Positions 18,286 through 27,466 of a stretch of 64,000 bases of DNA are shown here, piece by piece. Source of the DNA: Pontibacter deserti. GTDB lineage: Bacteria; Bacteroidota; Bacteroidia; Cytophagales; Hymenobacteraceae. The notes beneath the pieces are model-generated. The model did no database searches and had not been told where the DNA came from. It saw only the letters and a program-made list of their open reading frames with translations. The position numbers were made by a program, and so were the translations under genes. Each line of letters opens with the position of its first letter. Positions within the stretch are counted from its first letter, which is position 1. The stretch spans positions 930,001 to 994,000 of the forward strand of contig NZ_JALPRS010000001.1 of assembly GCF_023630255.1 (NCBI RefSeq), read 5' to 3'.

Positions 18286-18996
18286 TTAGCCCAAACCAGC
18301 TTCTTTACCCAACGATACAAGGTCGGCAACATTGGCGGTACCTAATTTTTGCTGGATGTTTTTACGGTGTGTGCTTACGGTATTCAGGCTAATGAAAAGC
18401 TTATCGGCAATAGCTTTTGAGCTGAGGCCTTTGCATACCAGGTCCAGTACTTCCAGCTCGCGTTTACGGAGGCAGTTTACCAGCAATTTGTTCTTTTGTT
18501 TCAGGTTCTCCCGCAGGGCCTGCACTAATTGTTCATCTGTATTCATGCGCGGGCTCATATCCACATCCACGCAGAGCAGTTCCTGCACCTGGTTCGCCGC
18601 ATCTTTCTGAAAGGCTTTAGCCCAACCTATAAACCATTTATAGGCTGTTTCTTTTTTATGTTTCGCCCTGAAAACGCCTCCAAATTCAGCTCCATCAAAA
18701 TGCTGGTAGTGGGTAATGCTGTCGTCAGGTACGGTATGGTCGTCGGGGTGCACAATGTTATACATATATTCCATTCCACCCATCTCCCGAATCTCAGCTA
18801 AAGTATAGCCTAATGTTTCTTCGTTGGTTTTATTACACCATATTACACCTTTCTTAAGATCGGAGATGTAAATATTAGCGGGAACCTCGTGAACAACTTT
18901 TTCCAGAAAATCACATTTTGTCTGTAGTTCCTGCAGTTGCTTTTCCAGTTCAGCAATTTTATCTAAAGTTACGTTAGCAGTTTGTTTATCAGGCAT
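18286..18996 (-). CDS. PAS domain-containing LuxR-type transcriptional regulator
   Basis: A 236-residue regulator. Residues 8-32 form a short coiled coil. A PAS sensor domain follows (about 33-150, with IYISDLKKGVIWCNKTNEETLGYT and VHPDD). The C-terminal LuxR/GerE helix-turn-helix (about 172-236) shows KRELEVLDLVCKGLSSKAIA and LNTVSTHRKNI. The PAS domain probably senses a small ligand or redox state and controls DNA binding; target genes are unknown. It lies upstream of icmF on the same strand with a 212-base gap, so regulation of icmF is conceivable but unproven. Confidence 0.88.
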   Translation of the reverse strand: MPDKQTANVTLDKIAELEKQLQELQTKCDFLEKVVHEVPANIYISDLKKGVIWCNKTNEETLGYTLAEIREMGGMEYMYNIVHPDDHTVPDDSITHYQHFDGAEFGGVFRAKHKKETAYKWFIGWAKAFQKDAANQVQELLCVDVDMSPRMNTDEQLVQALRENLKQKNKLLVNCLRKRELEVLDLVCKGLSSKAIADKLFISLNTVSTHRKNIQQKLGTANVADLVSLGKEAGLG

Positions 18997-19068
18997 GAGC
19001 GCAAAGCTTAGTATACTTAAAGATATAAATATAAGTATAAAGCTTCAGGAATTTATGATAACTGCCTG

Positions 19069-19650
19069 CTAAAGAATTTCGTTCTTTTTGGTTTGGTTTA
19101 TCTGCTCCTGGTGTTTTTCCATTGTATCCATTACTTTCTCCGGAGCAACATTCTTTTCAAGTTCTTCAATCTCAGGGTCTTCTGATTCCTGAATATCCAT
19201 TTTCTGAGCTATAGCTCTTACCATTTTGATCAGGTGGGTAACTTCATGTTCAGCCAGCAGGCTAACCTGCAAATCAAGTTCTGCACGCTTATCGGCTTGA
19301 GCCGACATGCGGTTCTGACTGATGAGCACAAACGTGGAAAGGAAAATGGCTTCTACCGATGCGATCATGGCCAATACTACAAACGATTCATCAAATGGCT
19401 TAAGCCCAAACCAACCTAGGTTCCAGATCACCCAGATACCATAAATTGCCAGGTGAATGTATACATAAGCCATACTTCCGGCAAAGCGGGTGATAGCATC
19501 AGCTACCTTGTCCTGAACCGATCTTTCCCGGTCTTCCTGCTGTTTTCGTTCTAGTAATGCTTTTATATTCCGCTCCACCACCTGCGTCATTCTTCCTCTT
19601 TTATCGGGAGCGGTGTTTTTATCTTCGTTTAGATTCATATAGTATTTCAA
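19069..19650 (-). CDS. DUF1003 family membrane protein
   Basis: A 193-residue inner-membrane protein. A charged N-terminus (1-50) precedes two transmembrane helices (about 60-82 and 90-112) with the DUF1003 signature: VADAITRFAGSMAYV, WNLGWFG, FDESFVVLAMIASVEAIFLSTFVLISQNRM. The tail is helical, charged and coiled-coil-like. Function is not established. The start may be the Met at residue 5. It lies just upstream of the PAS regulator on the same strand. Confidence 0.88.
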   Translation of the reverse strand: MKYYMNLNEDKNTAPDKRGRMTQVVERNIKALLERKQQEDRERSVQDKVADAITRFAGSMAYVYIHLAIYGIWVIWNLGWFGLKPFDESFVVLAMIASVEAIFLSTFVLISQNRMSAQADKRAELDLQVSLLAEHEVTHLIKMVRAIAQKMDIQESEDPEIEELEKNVAPEKVMDTMEKHQEQINQTKKNEIL

Positions 19651-19836
19651 GTAAATGTTTTTGTATACGGAAGAAGAAGTAATTCGAACCAGCAGCCTAG
19701 CTAATGATTGTTTGCCTGAAAAGGTGGCGTCAGCGGTAGTGTTAACCTAATGCAGATAACTTCAGGGGTAAGTATAATTTATACCTGTAAACTATAAATC
19801 TTGCCTGCAGAAGCAGCAACAAAGCCACTTTCTTCT

Positions 19837-19844
19837 TAACTTTG
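19837..19844 (+). promoter_or_regulatory. Candidate -7 element of lepA
   Basis: TAACTTTG matches TAnnTTTG exactly, 18 bases before the lepA ATG. No TTG is found at the expected -33 distance, so support is partial; the leader would be very short. Confidence 0.4.
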
Positions 19845-19862
19845 TTCTTCGTATAGATATTT

Positions 19863-21647
19863 ATGAAGAACATCCGCAATTTCTGTATCATCGCCCACAT
19901 CGACCACGGTAAGAGTACTCTGGCCGACCGCCTATTGGAATTTACCCAAACGGTAGCGGAGCGCGAGATGCAAAACCAGCTGCTAGATAACATGGATCTG
20001 GAGCGAGAGCGAGGCATTACAATTAAAAGCCACGCCATCCAGATGAACTATAACTATAAAGGTGAGGACTATGTACTTAACCTTATAGATACACCAGGCC
20101 ACGTTGACTTTTCGTATGAGGTTTCACGTTCTATTGCTGCCTGCGAGGGCGCGCTTTTGATTGTAGATTCATCACAAGGTATAGAGGCACAGACCATCTC
20201 TAACTTATACTTAGCTATTGGTAACGATCTTGAGATTATACCTGTACTGAACAAGATTGACCTGCCGCATGCCATGCCGGAAGAAGTTTCGGACCAGATC
20301 ATTGACCTGATCGGCTGCGACAGAGAAGATATTATCCATGCTTCTGGTAAAGCCGGTATTGGTATAGAAGATATCTTGAATGCTATCTGCGAGCGTATTC
20401 CAGCTCCGAAAGGCGACCCGGCTGCACCGCTTCAGGCACTTATCTTCGACTCCGTTTTCAACTCATATAGAGGTATAGAAGTATACTTCCGGATTTTTAA
20501 CGGTACGCTTAAAAAAGGAGAGAAGGTAAAGTTCATAAACACGGGCAAAACCTACGAAGCCGATGAAATTGGTGTACTGAAACTAAACCAGGAAGCGCGC
20601 CAGGAAATGGGGGCCGGTAACGTGGGCTACCTTATATCTGGTATAAAAAATGCGAAGGAAGTAAAAGTTGGTGATACGATAACACACGTTGACAAACCTG
20701 GTGAAAGTATACAGGGTTTTGAGGACGTGAAGCCAATGGTATTTGCCGGTATTTACCCGGTTGAGACTAGCGAATATGAAGAGTTACGCGCTTCAATGGA
20801 GAAGCTGCAGCTAAACGATGCTTCGCTTGTTTGGGAGCCTGAAACATCTGCAGCACTTGGTTTTGGTTTCCGTTGCGGTTTCTTAGGAATGCTGCACATG
20901 GAGATCGTGCAGGAACGCCTGGAGCGCGAATTTGATATGACCGTTATCACGACGGTTCCATCAGTGCAGTTCCATGTTCATACTACTAAAGGTGCATTGC
21001 TAAAAGTAAGTGCGCCCTCCGAAATGCCGGAGCCAAACTATATCGACCACGTAGAAGAGCCGTTCATTAAAGCCCAGATCATTTCTAAGTCTGAGTTTGT
21101 GGGGCCAATCATTACGCTTTGTATGGATAAGCGTGGCATCCTTAAAAACCAGACTTACCTGACCAGCGACCGTGTTGAGCTGACCTTTGAAATGCCTCTT
21201 GCTGAGATCGTATTCGATTTCTTTGATAAACTGAAAACCATTTCTCGTGGGTATGCTTCCCTGGACTATGAGCTGATTGGTTTCCGTCAGTCGAACATGG
21301 TGAAGCTGGATGTAATGCTGAACGGAGAACCTGTGGATGCTTTATCTGCCATCGTGCACCGCGACAAGGCTTACGATTGGGGCAAGCGTCTGTGCGAAAA
21401 GCTGCGTGAACTGTTGCCGCGCCAGATGTTCGAGATCGCCATTCAGGCTGCTATCGGCCAGAAGATCATTGCTAGAGAGACTGTAAAAGCTTTGCGCAAA
21501 AACGTTTTGGCCAAGTGTTATGGGGGTGATATTTCGCGTAAACGTAAACTTCTGGAGAAACAGAAAAAAGGAAAGAAACGCATGCGCCAGGTAGGTAACG
21601 TGGAAATTCCGCAAGAAGCCTTCTTAGCCGTGCTTAAACTCGACTAA
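19863..21647 (+). CDS. lepA: Elongation factor 4 (LepA)
   Basis: A 594-residue translational GTPase of full family length. The G domain starts [18 protein letters not shown] and contains [14 protein letters not shown] and NKIDLPHA. Domain II, the EF-G-like domains, and the LepA-specific C-terminal domain (ending with [20 protein letters not shown]) follow. EF4 acts on ribosomes and helps initiation or subunit assembly under stress. Unlike in gammaproteobacteria it is not next to signal peptidase lepB. It ends at a strong GC-rich terminator. Confidence 0.98.
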   Translation: MKNIRNFCIIAHIDHGKSTLADRLLEFTQTVAEREMQNQLLDNMDLERERGITIKSHAIQMNYNYKGEDYVLNLIDTPGHVDFSYEVSRSIAACEGALLIVDSSQGIEAQTISNLYLAIGNDLEIIPVLNKIDLPHAMPEEVSDQIIDLIGCDREDIIHASGKAGIGIEDILNAICERIPAPKGDPAAPLQALIFDSVFNSYRGIEVYFRIFNGTLKKGEKVKFINTGKTYEADEIGVLKLNQEARQEMGAGNVGYLISGIKNAKEVKVGDTITHVDKPGESIQGFEDVKPMVFAGIYPVETSEYEELRASMEKLQLNDASLVWEPETSAALGFGFRCGFLGMLHMEIVQERLEREFDMTVITTVPSVQFHVHTTKGALLKVSAPSEMPEPNYIDHVEEPFIKAQIISKSEFVGPIITLCMDKRGILKNQTYLTSDRVELTFEMPLAEIVFDFFDKLKTISRGYASLDYELIGFRQSNMVKLDVMLNGEPVDALSAIVHRDKAYDWGKRLCEKLRELLPRQMFEIAIQAAIGQKIIARETVKALRKNVLAKCYGGDISRKRKLLEKQKKGKKRMRQVGNVEIPQEAFLAVLKLD

Positions 21648-21653
21648 CATAGA

Positions 21654-21690
21654 ACAAGCCCCGACGTGCTGCCTGCGCGCCGGGGCTTGT
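21654..21690 (+). terminator. Intrinsic terminator of lepA
   Basis: ACAAGCCCCG pairs with CGGGGCTTGT around an inner GCGC-rich loop, 7 bases past the stop. The following T-run is weak. Confidence 0.75.
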
Positions 21691-21792
21691 GGCTTATATA
21701 CAATTAAGAAAGAGAGCTTTTAACAAAGGATAAAAGACCTGTAGTATAAACAGTCCTTTGTCAGGAAGTCTGGATATAAACTTACTAAAGCA

Positions 21793-22308
21793 TTGTACGC
21801 CGATATAACTATAAAAGCCCGCTGCTACGACCCAGCCAAGGTTGAGAGTATACTTCTGGAACACGAGGCCGAGTATGTGGGGTTAGATGTGCAAACGGAT
21901 ACCTACTATGAAACAGATTATGGTAAGCTAAAGCACCGGCAAGGAACTATAGAAAACGTGCTGATACACTATAACCGGAAAATCAACGGGGAGGCAACGC
22001 AAACCGAAGTGATGCTATATCTGAAGAATCCCGGAGTTGAAACTATAGACCAGATTTGTGGAAACCAGAGACTGCTGGCGCAGGTAAAGAAACTCCGGAA
22101 AATATATTTCATTGAAAATGTGAAGTTCCACATCGATTACTTGGAGGAACTTGGGCATTTTGTTGAAATAGAAGCCATTGATCTGGATGGATCTTTAGGC
22201 ATAGACTTGCTGAATCAGCAATGCCGTTATTACAAAGAACTGCTCCAGATTGAAGAAGACGATTTAATTACAAGTGCCTATACTGATTTAATACATCATA
22301 ATTCCTAA
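21793..22308 (+). CDS. Class IV adenylate cyclase / CYTH domain protein
   Basis: A 171-residue protein of the CYTH (CyaB/thiamine triphosphatase) superfamily. The N-terminal motif is [10 protein letters not shown], where the family usually has ExExKxR. The tunnel residues continue in [14 protein letters not shown], and the C-terminal EIEAIDLDG carries the conserved acidic strand. These enzymes hydrolyse or cyclise triphosphates with Mg or Mn. Whether this one makes cAMP or cleaves a triphosphate is not decidable. No ATG is in frame at the N-terminus; a TTG at 21793 is the likely start. folD follows 14 bases on, suggesting cotranscription. Confidence 0.8.
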   Translation: MYADITIKARCYDPAKVESILLEHEAEYVGLDVQTDTYYETDYGKLKHRQGTIENVLIHYNRKINGEATQTEVMLYLKNPGVETIDQICGNQRLLAQVKKLRKIYFIENVKFHIDYLEELGHFVEIEAIDLDGSLGIDLLNQQCRYYKELLQIEEDDLITSAYTDLIHHNS

Positions 22309-22322
22309 TAATAAATCAAACT

Positions 22323-23210
22323 ATGATCCTGCTTGACGGTAAAAAAACATCCGAAGTTATACAACAAGAGATTGCTGCTGAAGTGGCTGATATCAGAGCC
22401 AATGGCGGAAAAGTGCCTCACCTGGCGGCTGTACTTGTAGGCAATGATGGTGGTTCAGTTACCTATGTTACAAATAAAGTACTGGCCTGTGAACGTGTTG
22501 GTTTTGGTTCATCCCTTATCCGTTATGAAGACACTGTAAGTGAAGAGGAGTTGCTTTATAAAATAAAGGAGTTAAATAATGATGATGAGATCGATGGGTT
22601 TATAGTTCAGTTGCCGTTGCCGCGCCATATAAACACACAGAAAGTTCTTGAATCAATTGATCCCAGAAAAGATGTAGATGGCTTTCATCCGATAAATGTA
22701 GGGCGTATGGTAGTGAATCTGCCTGCTTATTTGCCTGCCACACCATATGGTATACTGCAACTCCTGGACCGTTACCAGATTGAAACAGACGGTAAACATT
22801 GTGTGGTGATCGGTCGCAGCAACATAGTAGGTTCTCCGATAAGCATCATGATGGCCAAGGCTGCCTATCCTGGAAATGCCACTGTTACACTTTGCCACCG
22901 CAATACTGTCGATCTGGCCTACCATACCCGTCAGGCAGACATCATTATTGCAGCAGTAGGCAAACCAGGTCTTATTACGGCAGATATGGTGAAAGAAGGC
23001 GCTGTTGTGATAGATGTAGGAACTACGCGCGTGCCAGATGCTACACGCAAAGCAGGGTACAGGCTGCGCGGTGACGTAGACTTTGATAACGTGGCACCAA
23101 AGTGCAGTTATATTACGCCAGTTCCGGGTGGTGTAGGTCCGTTAACCATAGCTATGCTTTTAAAGAACACACTCCGCGCTGCCAAAAGAGAAGTTTACGC
23201 TGCTGTGTAA
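22323..23210 (+). CDS. folD: Bifunctional methylenetetrahydrofolate dehydrogenase/cyclohydrolase FolD
   Basis: A 295-residue cytosolic enzyme of one-carbon metabolism converting 5,10-methylene-THF to 10-formyl-THF in two steps with NADP. Family motifs are in place: the catalytic lysine region YVTNK, the QLPLPRHI segment, [14 protein letters not shown], the nucleotide-binding [12 protein letters not shown], and the closing [16 protein letters not shown]. Length is normal. It lies 14 bases after the CYTH gene, probably in one transcript, and ends at a weak hairpin. Confidence 0.97.
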   Translation: MILLDGKKTSEVIQQEIAAEVADIRANGGKVPHLAAVLVGNDGGSVTYVTNKVLACERVGFGSSLIRYEDTVSEEELLYKIKELNNDDEIDGFIVQLPLPRHINTQKVLESIDPRKDVDGFHPINVGRMVVNLPAYLPATPYGILQLLDRYQIETDGKHCVVIGRSNIVGSPISIMMAKAAYPGNATVTLCHRNTVDLAYHTRQADIIIAAVGKPGLITADMVKEGAVVIDVGTTRVPDATRKAGYRLRGDVDFDNVAPKCSYITPVPGGVGPLTIAMLLKNTLRAAKREVYAAV

Positions 23211-23232
23211 GTATAAAATTAGGTATTAAGTT

Positions 23233-23262
23233 TAGCCGTATATCGTGACAGGTGTGCGGCTA
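23233..23262 (+). terminator. Weak hairpin terminator after folD
   Basis: TAGCCG and CGGCTA pair over an 18-base loop and are followed directly by a run of T. The short stem makes this tentative. Confidence 0.5.
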
Positions 23263-23329
23263 TTTTTTTACCTCTGTACAGAATAATCGTCTAAAAAGGG
23301 AAAGCCGTTCTTTGAATGAGTATTTTCGG

Positions 23330-23985
23330 GGTTAGACAGCGAAGCGTGCGCAGCTCCTGCGAGTGTCTTGCTTACAGTTTAATAGTTGCCGTTGGTCCAA
23401 CCACCCCCAACCCCTCCTTGTCTAAGGCGGGGAGCTTTTCTTACTTTGCTATTTCTTCAGCTATAGTTTCATAGTTGCAGTCTTAACACCCTTATGAGGT
23501 TTGCTCGCAAGTTTCGAACTCCCGTTCTCACTTATCCTCAAGGGGCAGTTCTGCTATTACTATAGCTAAGTTAATAGTTCCATAGTTATAGACCAAGAGC
23601 GGACAGGTCGCGACCTGTCCCTACGGAACTACATTGCAGGAAAAGCTAAGAGCCATAACACTTCAACCCAACAATAGCTATTGCTATCTAACTGATCACA
23701 GTCTTTGGGTTGAGCGCCTTGTAAATATCTGGTGCCGGTCAGGCATTGCGACGAAGGAGCAAAAGAGATTTGCACCGCGCGATGCCCAAAGACGAGGCCT
23801 CGCGGCCGTGAGCGCACCAAAGGAAACTATGGCAACTGTAGGCAGGTAGAGCTCCCAGAATTGGAGGTAGCTATGAAAGAAAAAGCTTGGTTCAAGATGG
23901 AGGAACCTTCAACTATAAGACAAATAAGATTTCTCGACTTCGCTCGAAATGACAAAGAAGAAAGAAAAAGCTTTACTTCTCAAAA
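23330..23985 (-). repeat. Composite dispersed repeat, copy A (inverted relative to B and C)
   Basis: The core (about 23595-23900) matches, in reverse complement, the segments at 26884-27200 and 41393-41690. Shared blocks include the perfect palindrome at 23601-23620, the CTTTGGGTTGAGCGCCTTGT block at 23703-23722, and a CAAAGACGAGGCC...GCACCAAAG block at 23788-23822. Flanking satellites also recur: AACCACCCCCAACCCCTCCT near 23398 and CTCGAC..CGCTCGAAATGAC near 23933. It is non-coding. Confidence 0.85.
23601..23620. repeat. Perfect 20-bp palindrome in repeat copy A
   Basis: GGACAGGTCGCGACCTGTCC reads the same on both strands. The equivalents are at 27171-27190 and 41659-41678. Confidence 0.95.
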
Positions 23986-24113
23986 TCTCTTAAACCCCAG
24001 CGGAACACAACATACTATAAACCTTGTTGCATTTTTAGCTACCTTTGCAAGTTCTGCAGAGTTAATTTAAGCTCCTTCAGAATTGAAGAAAGCAAGTATA
24101 AGCACCGGTAAAG

Positions 24114-24788
24114 GTGCACAAGGTTAGAAGTAAATTGGAATCAACTAAAATTTTAAAAACAGCATCCATCCACCAGGTACCAAAAGACGGTAGTCGTTTA
24201 CCCCTGATGGAAGCTTTTTATACCATACAAGGCGAAGGTGGTAACACTGGCACCGCTGCGTACTTTATCCGATTAGGCGGCTGCGATGTAGGTTGCCATT
24301 GGTGCGATGTAAAAGAGAGTTGGGATGCGGAATTGCACCCGCTTACACCTATTGAAGAAATCGTAACTACAGCTGAAACTTTCCCGGGGAAAACCGTGGT
24401 AGTAACAGGTGGCGAACCGCTTCTTTACAACCTGAACCCGTTAACCGCACAACTCCTGGAAAAAGGCATCCGGACCATGATCGAAACATCGGGTGCGTAC
24501 CCGCTTAGTGGCTATTGGGATTGGGTATGCCTTTCTCCTAAAAAGTTTAAAGCCCCTGATGCATCGGTATATCCTTTTGCAGATGAGCTGAAAGTGATTA
24601 TCTTTAATAAGAGTGACTTTAAATGGGCAGAAGAGCATGCAGCCAGAGTAGGTGAGAAAACAAAACTTTATTTGCAGCCGGAGTGGAGTAAAGCCAACCA
24701 ATTAATGCCTCTTATAGTAGAATACGTGAAATCAAATCCACAGTGGCGTGTGTCGTTACAGACGCACAAGTATATGGACATTCCTTAG
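24114..24788 (+). CDS. queE: 7-carboxy-7-deazaguanine synthase QueE
   Basis: A radical-SAM enzyme that converts carboxy-tetrahydropterin to 7-carboxy-7-deazaguanine in queuosine synthesis. The substrate loop FYTIQGEGGNTG precedes the [4Fe-4S] cluster motif Cys57-x3-Cys61-x2-Cys64 (GGCDVGCHWCD). VVTGGEPLL follows, and the C-terminus reads LQTHKYMDIP. The frame opens at a GTG (24114); a TTG at 24135 is an alternative, since no ATG occurs before residue 32. The OmpA-family gene starts 6 bases after the stop, so the two are very probably cotranscribed although functionally unrelated. No preQ1 riboswitch was seen. Confidence 0.93.
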   Translation: MHKVRSKLESTKILKTASIHQVPKDGSRLPLMEAFYTIQGEGGNTGTAAYFIRLGGCDVGCHWCDVKESWDAELHPLTPIEEIVTTAETFPGKTVVVTGGEPLLYNLNPLTAQLLEKGIRTMIETSGAYPLSGYWDWVCLSPKKFKAPDASVYPFADELKVIIFNKSDFKWAEEHAARVGEKTKLYLQPEWSKANQLMPLIVEYVKSNPQWRVSLQTHKYMDIP

Positions 24789-24794
24789 CAATTT

Positions 24795-26720
24795 ATGCCA
24801 AAGCAACTGCTTGTTTTTCTTCTGTGTTTTTTTCTGGCAATAGGGGTTTATGCTCAGAAGCAACCCTTAAGCACAACTTCTAAAAAAGCTGAAAGTTTAT
24901 ACCTGAAAGCTGATGATTATGCCCGTTCCCGCGATTTTACCCGGGCACTGGAGCTATTAGCTGAAGCAGTAGAAAAGGACCCTAATTTTGCTGAAGCTTA
25001 TCTGAAGGCATCGAACCTGAACAAGATGATGGGGAATAAGGCGCAGTCTTTTGAGCAGTTAGACAAAGGACTAAAACTGATGCCCTATAATCCGGCCTTT
25101 GCCAATTATTACTTCGATCTGGCAGAACTCAATTTTGATAAAGGAGATTACAAGGCAGCAAAAAGTAATTATGAAAATTACTTAAAAGCGAATACAAAAA
25201 ACAGTCGCTTTATTACTTATGCTAAAAGCCAGATAGAGACTGCAGATTATGCTTTGCAGGCAATGAAAGAGCCTGTTCAGTTTAAGTCGGTGCAGCTACC
25301 GGCCAACATCAATAAATATCCCCTTCAATATTTCCCATCCACTACTGCAGATCAACGCTACCTGATTTTTACAGCTCGTAACGGGCTACGACCAGACCAG
25401 GATGAGAACATATTTATCAGCGAAAAGAAAGAAGGAGAGTGGCAAGCACCGGTTTCAATCTCTGAAATCATAAATACAACAGCCAACGAAGGTGCTGCTA
25501 CTATTTCCGGCGACGGTAAAACATTGGTATTTACAGCCTGTAGCCTACCTGACAGCTTTGGCGATTGTGACCTTTATATTTCTTTCAGAACAGGAAATGA
25601 GTGGAGTAAGCCTAAGAACATGGGCAGTACTGTTAACTCAAAGAACTGGGACTCGCAACCAAGCCTTTCTGCAGACGGTCGTACCCTATACTTCAGCTCG
25701 ATGCGCGGAGGTGGTATTGGGAAAGAAGATATCTGGACTACTACTTTAAGTGATGATGGTTCGTGGGGTAAACCGCGAAACATGGGTGAACCTGTAAACT
25801 CAAAAGGCCGTGACCTGGCTCCATTTATACATGTAAGTGGTTCTACTTTATACTTTGTAAGCGATGGGCATAAAGGTTTAGGCGGACTGGATGTTTTCAT
25901 GACAGACTTAGCTTCGAGGCAGCAGTGGCAGACTCCTAAAAACCTTGGTTACCCTTTAAATACGCACGCGGACGAAAGTTCTTTATACATTACCCCTGAT
26001 AATAAACTTGGTTTTTACGCGCGCAGTATGAGTACAGATGACGGAACTACTACTGTACAGTTATATTCCTTAGATGTTCCCGCTGTCTGGCAGACCAAAG
26101 CAAAGAGTACTTACGCGCAGGGTCGGGTTTATCATGCTGATACAAAAAAGCCATTGGCAGCAACCGTTCAGCTATATGATATAGAGGCCGATTCGCTGGT
26201 ACAGCAGGTACGTTCAGATAAAGTTAGCGGAGAATATACTGTAGTGCTTACCGAAGGCAAGCAGTATGCTTTGTATGTAAGTGCGTCGCAGTTTATGATG
26301 AACAGCCTGAACTTTGATTATACTTCCCGTAAGAACCTGACACCCGTAGCGCTGGATGTATACTTAAAGCCCATTAAAACCGGCTCTGCAGTCGTACTGA
26401 ATAACCTGTTCTTTCCATCAGCAAAGTATAACTTGGAGAAGAAGTCTCAGACTGAGCTGAACAAACTCATCAACTTCATGCGCCAGAACCAGAACCTCAA
26501 AATTGAAATTACCGGCCACACCGATGATGTTGGTTCTGACGCAGCAAATCAACTGTTATCAGAAAAGCGGGCGAAAGCTGTGGTAGATTACCTGGTAGCT
26601 AAAGGTGTTTCCGGGAATCGTATCAGGTATAAAGGCTTAGGGGAAAGTAAGCCTGTGAAAGCTAATACCTCTGAAGAAAACCGCCAATTGAATCGCCGCA
26701 TAGAGATGCAGGTTCTATAA
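24795..26720 (+). CDS. PorE-like OmpA family protein (TPR, beta-propeller, CRD, OmpA)
   Basis: A 641-residue exported protein. The signal peptide ends near IGVYAQ (residue 21). TPR repeats (about 27-150) are followed by a WD40-like PD40 propeller (about 160-430, with repeated QPSLSADGRTLYFSS-type blades), a carboxypeptidase-regulatory-like domain (about 440-520) and a C-terminal OmpA peptidoglycan-binding domain (about 530-641, ITGHTDDVGS...NRRIEMQVL). This order is that of PorE, which links the type IX secretion apparatus to the cell wall. PorE itself is a lipoprotein and no lipobox is seen here, so this may be a paralogue. It is cotranscribed with queE. Confidence 0.88.
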   Translation: MPKQLLVFLLCFFLAIGVYAQKQPLSTTSKKAESLYLKADDYARSRDFTRALELLAEAVEKDPNFAEAYLKASNLNKMMGNKAQSFEQLDKGLKLMPYNPAFANYYFDLAELNFDKGDYKAAKSNYENYLKANTKNSRFITYAKSQIETADYALQAMKEPVQFKSVQLPANINKYPLQYFPSTTADQRYLIFTARNGLRPDQDENIFISEKKEGEWQAPVSISEIINTTANEGAATISGDGKTLVFTACSLPDSFGDCDLYISFRTGNEWSKPKNMGSTVNSKNWDSQPSLSADGRTLYFSSMRGGGIGKEDIWTTTLSDDGSWGKPRNMGEPVNSKGRDLAPFIHVSGSTLYFVSDGHKGLGGLDVFMTDLASRQQWQTPKNLGYPLNTHADESSLYITPDNKLGFYARSMSTDDGTTTVQLYSLDVPAVWQTKAKSTYAQGRVYHADTKKPLAATVQLYDIEADSLVQQVRSDKVSGEYTVVLTEGKQYALYVSASQFMMNSLNFDYTSRKNLTPVALDVYLKPIKTGSAVVLNNLFFPSAKYNLEKKSQTELNKLINFMRQNQNLKIEITGHTDDVGSDAANQLLSEKRAKAVVDYLVAKGVSGNRIRYKGLGESKPVKANTSEENRQLNRRIEMQVL

Positions 26721-26779
26721 ACTATAAATCAGTGTTTACAGAATTATAAATTAGGCAGTATGACCAAGATCTCGTAGTG

Positions 26780-27400
26780 TGCGCAGCTACTACAAGTTCT
26801 GGTGACATTTCTTTTCGTTGTCATCCCGAGCGTCAGCCGAGGGATCTTATATGTCCTATAGTTGCTGTTTATGCTTTCTCAAACCAAGCTATACTATCAT
26901 AGCTGCCTCTAATCCTGGGAGCTTCACTTACCTACAGTTGTCATAGTTAGCTTTGGTGCCCTCACGGCCGCGGGGCCTCGTCCCCGAAATTCTTCGGGAT
27001 CTGGGACTTCGGGTATCGCGCAGTTTACATTTTCTTTGCTCCTTCGGTCGCAATGCCTTATGGCACCGGAAATCTACAAGGCGCTCCACCCAAAGACAGT
27101 GATCGTTAGAGCTATAGGTAATTGAAGATACTATAGTTGTATAGCTTTTCTCGTGGTTGTAGCTTCGTAGAGACAGATCGCGATCTGTCCTGTTCATGGT
27201 AGGTAACTATAAAACTATAGCTAGTGAAATGGCAAAACAGAAGTGTCCCCTTGAGGGGACTACAGGGGTGTTAAAGCAGCAACAATAGATCTACAGTTTT
27301 TTTTATAAGACCTTCGAGTATATACCAAACCTCGCAGCGTCTCATGCATCAGTCCTTGCTTCGTAGCCAGATTCTCGCAGGAGCTGCGCACGTTGCGAGA
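26780..27400 (+). repeat. Composite dispersed repeat, copy B
   Basis: The core at 26884-27200 is in the same orientation as copy C and opposite to copy A. It contains AAATCTACAAGGCGCTC at 27070-27086, the palindrome variant at 27171-27190, and a GCACCGGAAAT block. Satellites: TCATCCCGAGCG...GGGATCTTAT at 26820-26850, a GTCCCC-TTGA-GGGGAC hairpin at 27245, and CTCGCAGGAGCTGCGCACG near 27374, whose complement is in copy A near 23350. A 267-base open frame on the minus strand here is a by-product of the repeat. Confidence 0.85.
27171..27190. repeat. Palindrome of repeat copy B with paired substitution
   Basis: AGACAGATCGCGATCTGTCC: bases 2-19 are perfectly palindromic. Relative to copy A, base 7 is G to A and its partner base 14 is C to T, so pairing is kept. 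Confidence 0.9.
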
Positions 27401-27416
27401 TCAGAAAAGGATATAA

Positions 27417-27452
27417 ACAAAAAGGCTGGTTTAAGAACCAGCCTTTTTTGTT
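27417..27452. terminator. Intrinsic terminator of gltA
   Basis: AACAAAAAGGCTGGTT pairs with AACCAGCCTTTTTTGTT around a short loop, 15 bases beyond the gltA stop. The A- and T-rich flanks suit both directions. Confidence 0.9.
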
Positions 27453-27466
27453 ATTAGTGAAATAGA

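Larger units (their letters stand above)
23211..24113. other. Long intergenic region filled by the dispersed repeat (copy A)
   Basis: About 900 bases between folD and queE without a credible gene. A weak terminator lies at its left end, the rest is repeat copy A with its satellite hairpins, and ~100 unique bases precede queE. Confidence 0.7.
26721..27466. other. Intergenic region filled by the dispersed repeat (copy B)
   Basis: About 750 bases between two convergent genes. It contains repeat copy B and the gltA terminator; no gene is supported. Confidence 0.7.

Noticed and set aside
23330..23985. CRISPR array in the repeat-rich intergenic regions
   Set aside because: The repeats are not evenly spaced, have no unique spacers and no cas genes are nearby.
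23732..24070. 112-codon frame in repeat copy A, plus strand
   Set aside because: Lies in the repeat, lacks coding character and shares only repeat-derived similarity with copy B.
26928..27197. 89-codon frame in repeat copy B, minus strand
   Set aside because: It is produced by the dispersed repeat; the matching frame in copy C has an early stop.
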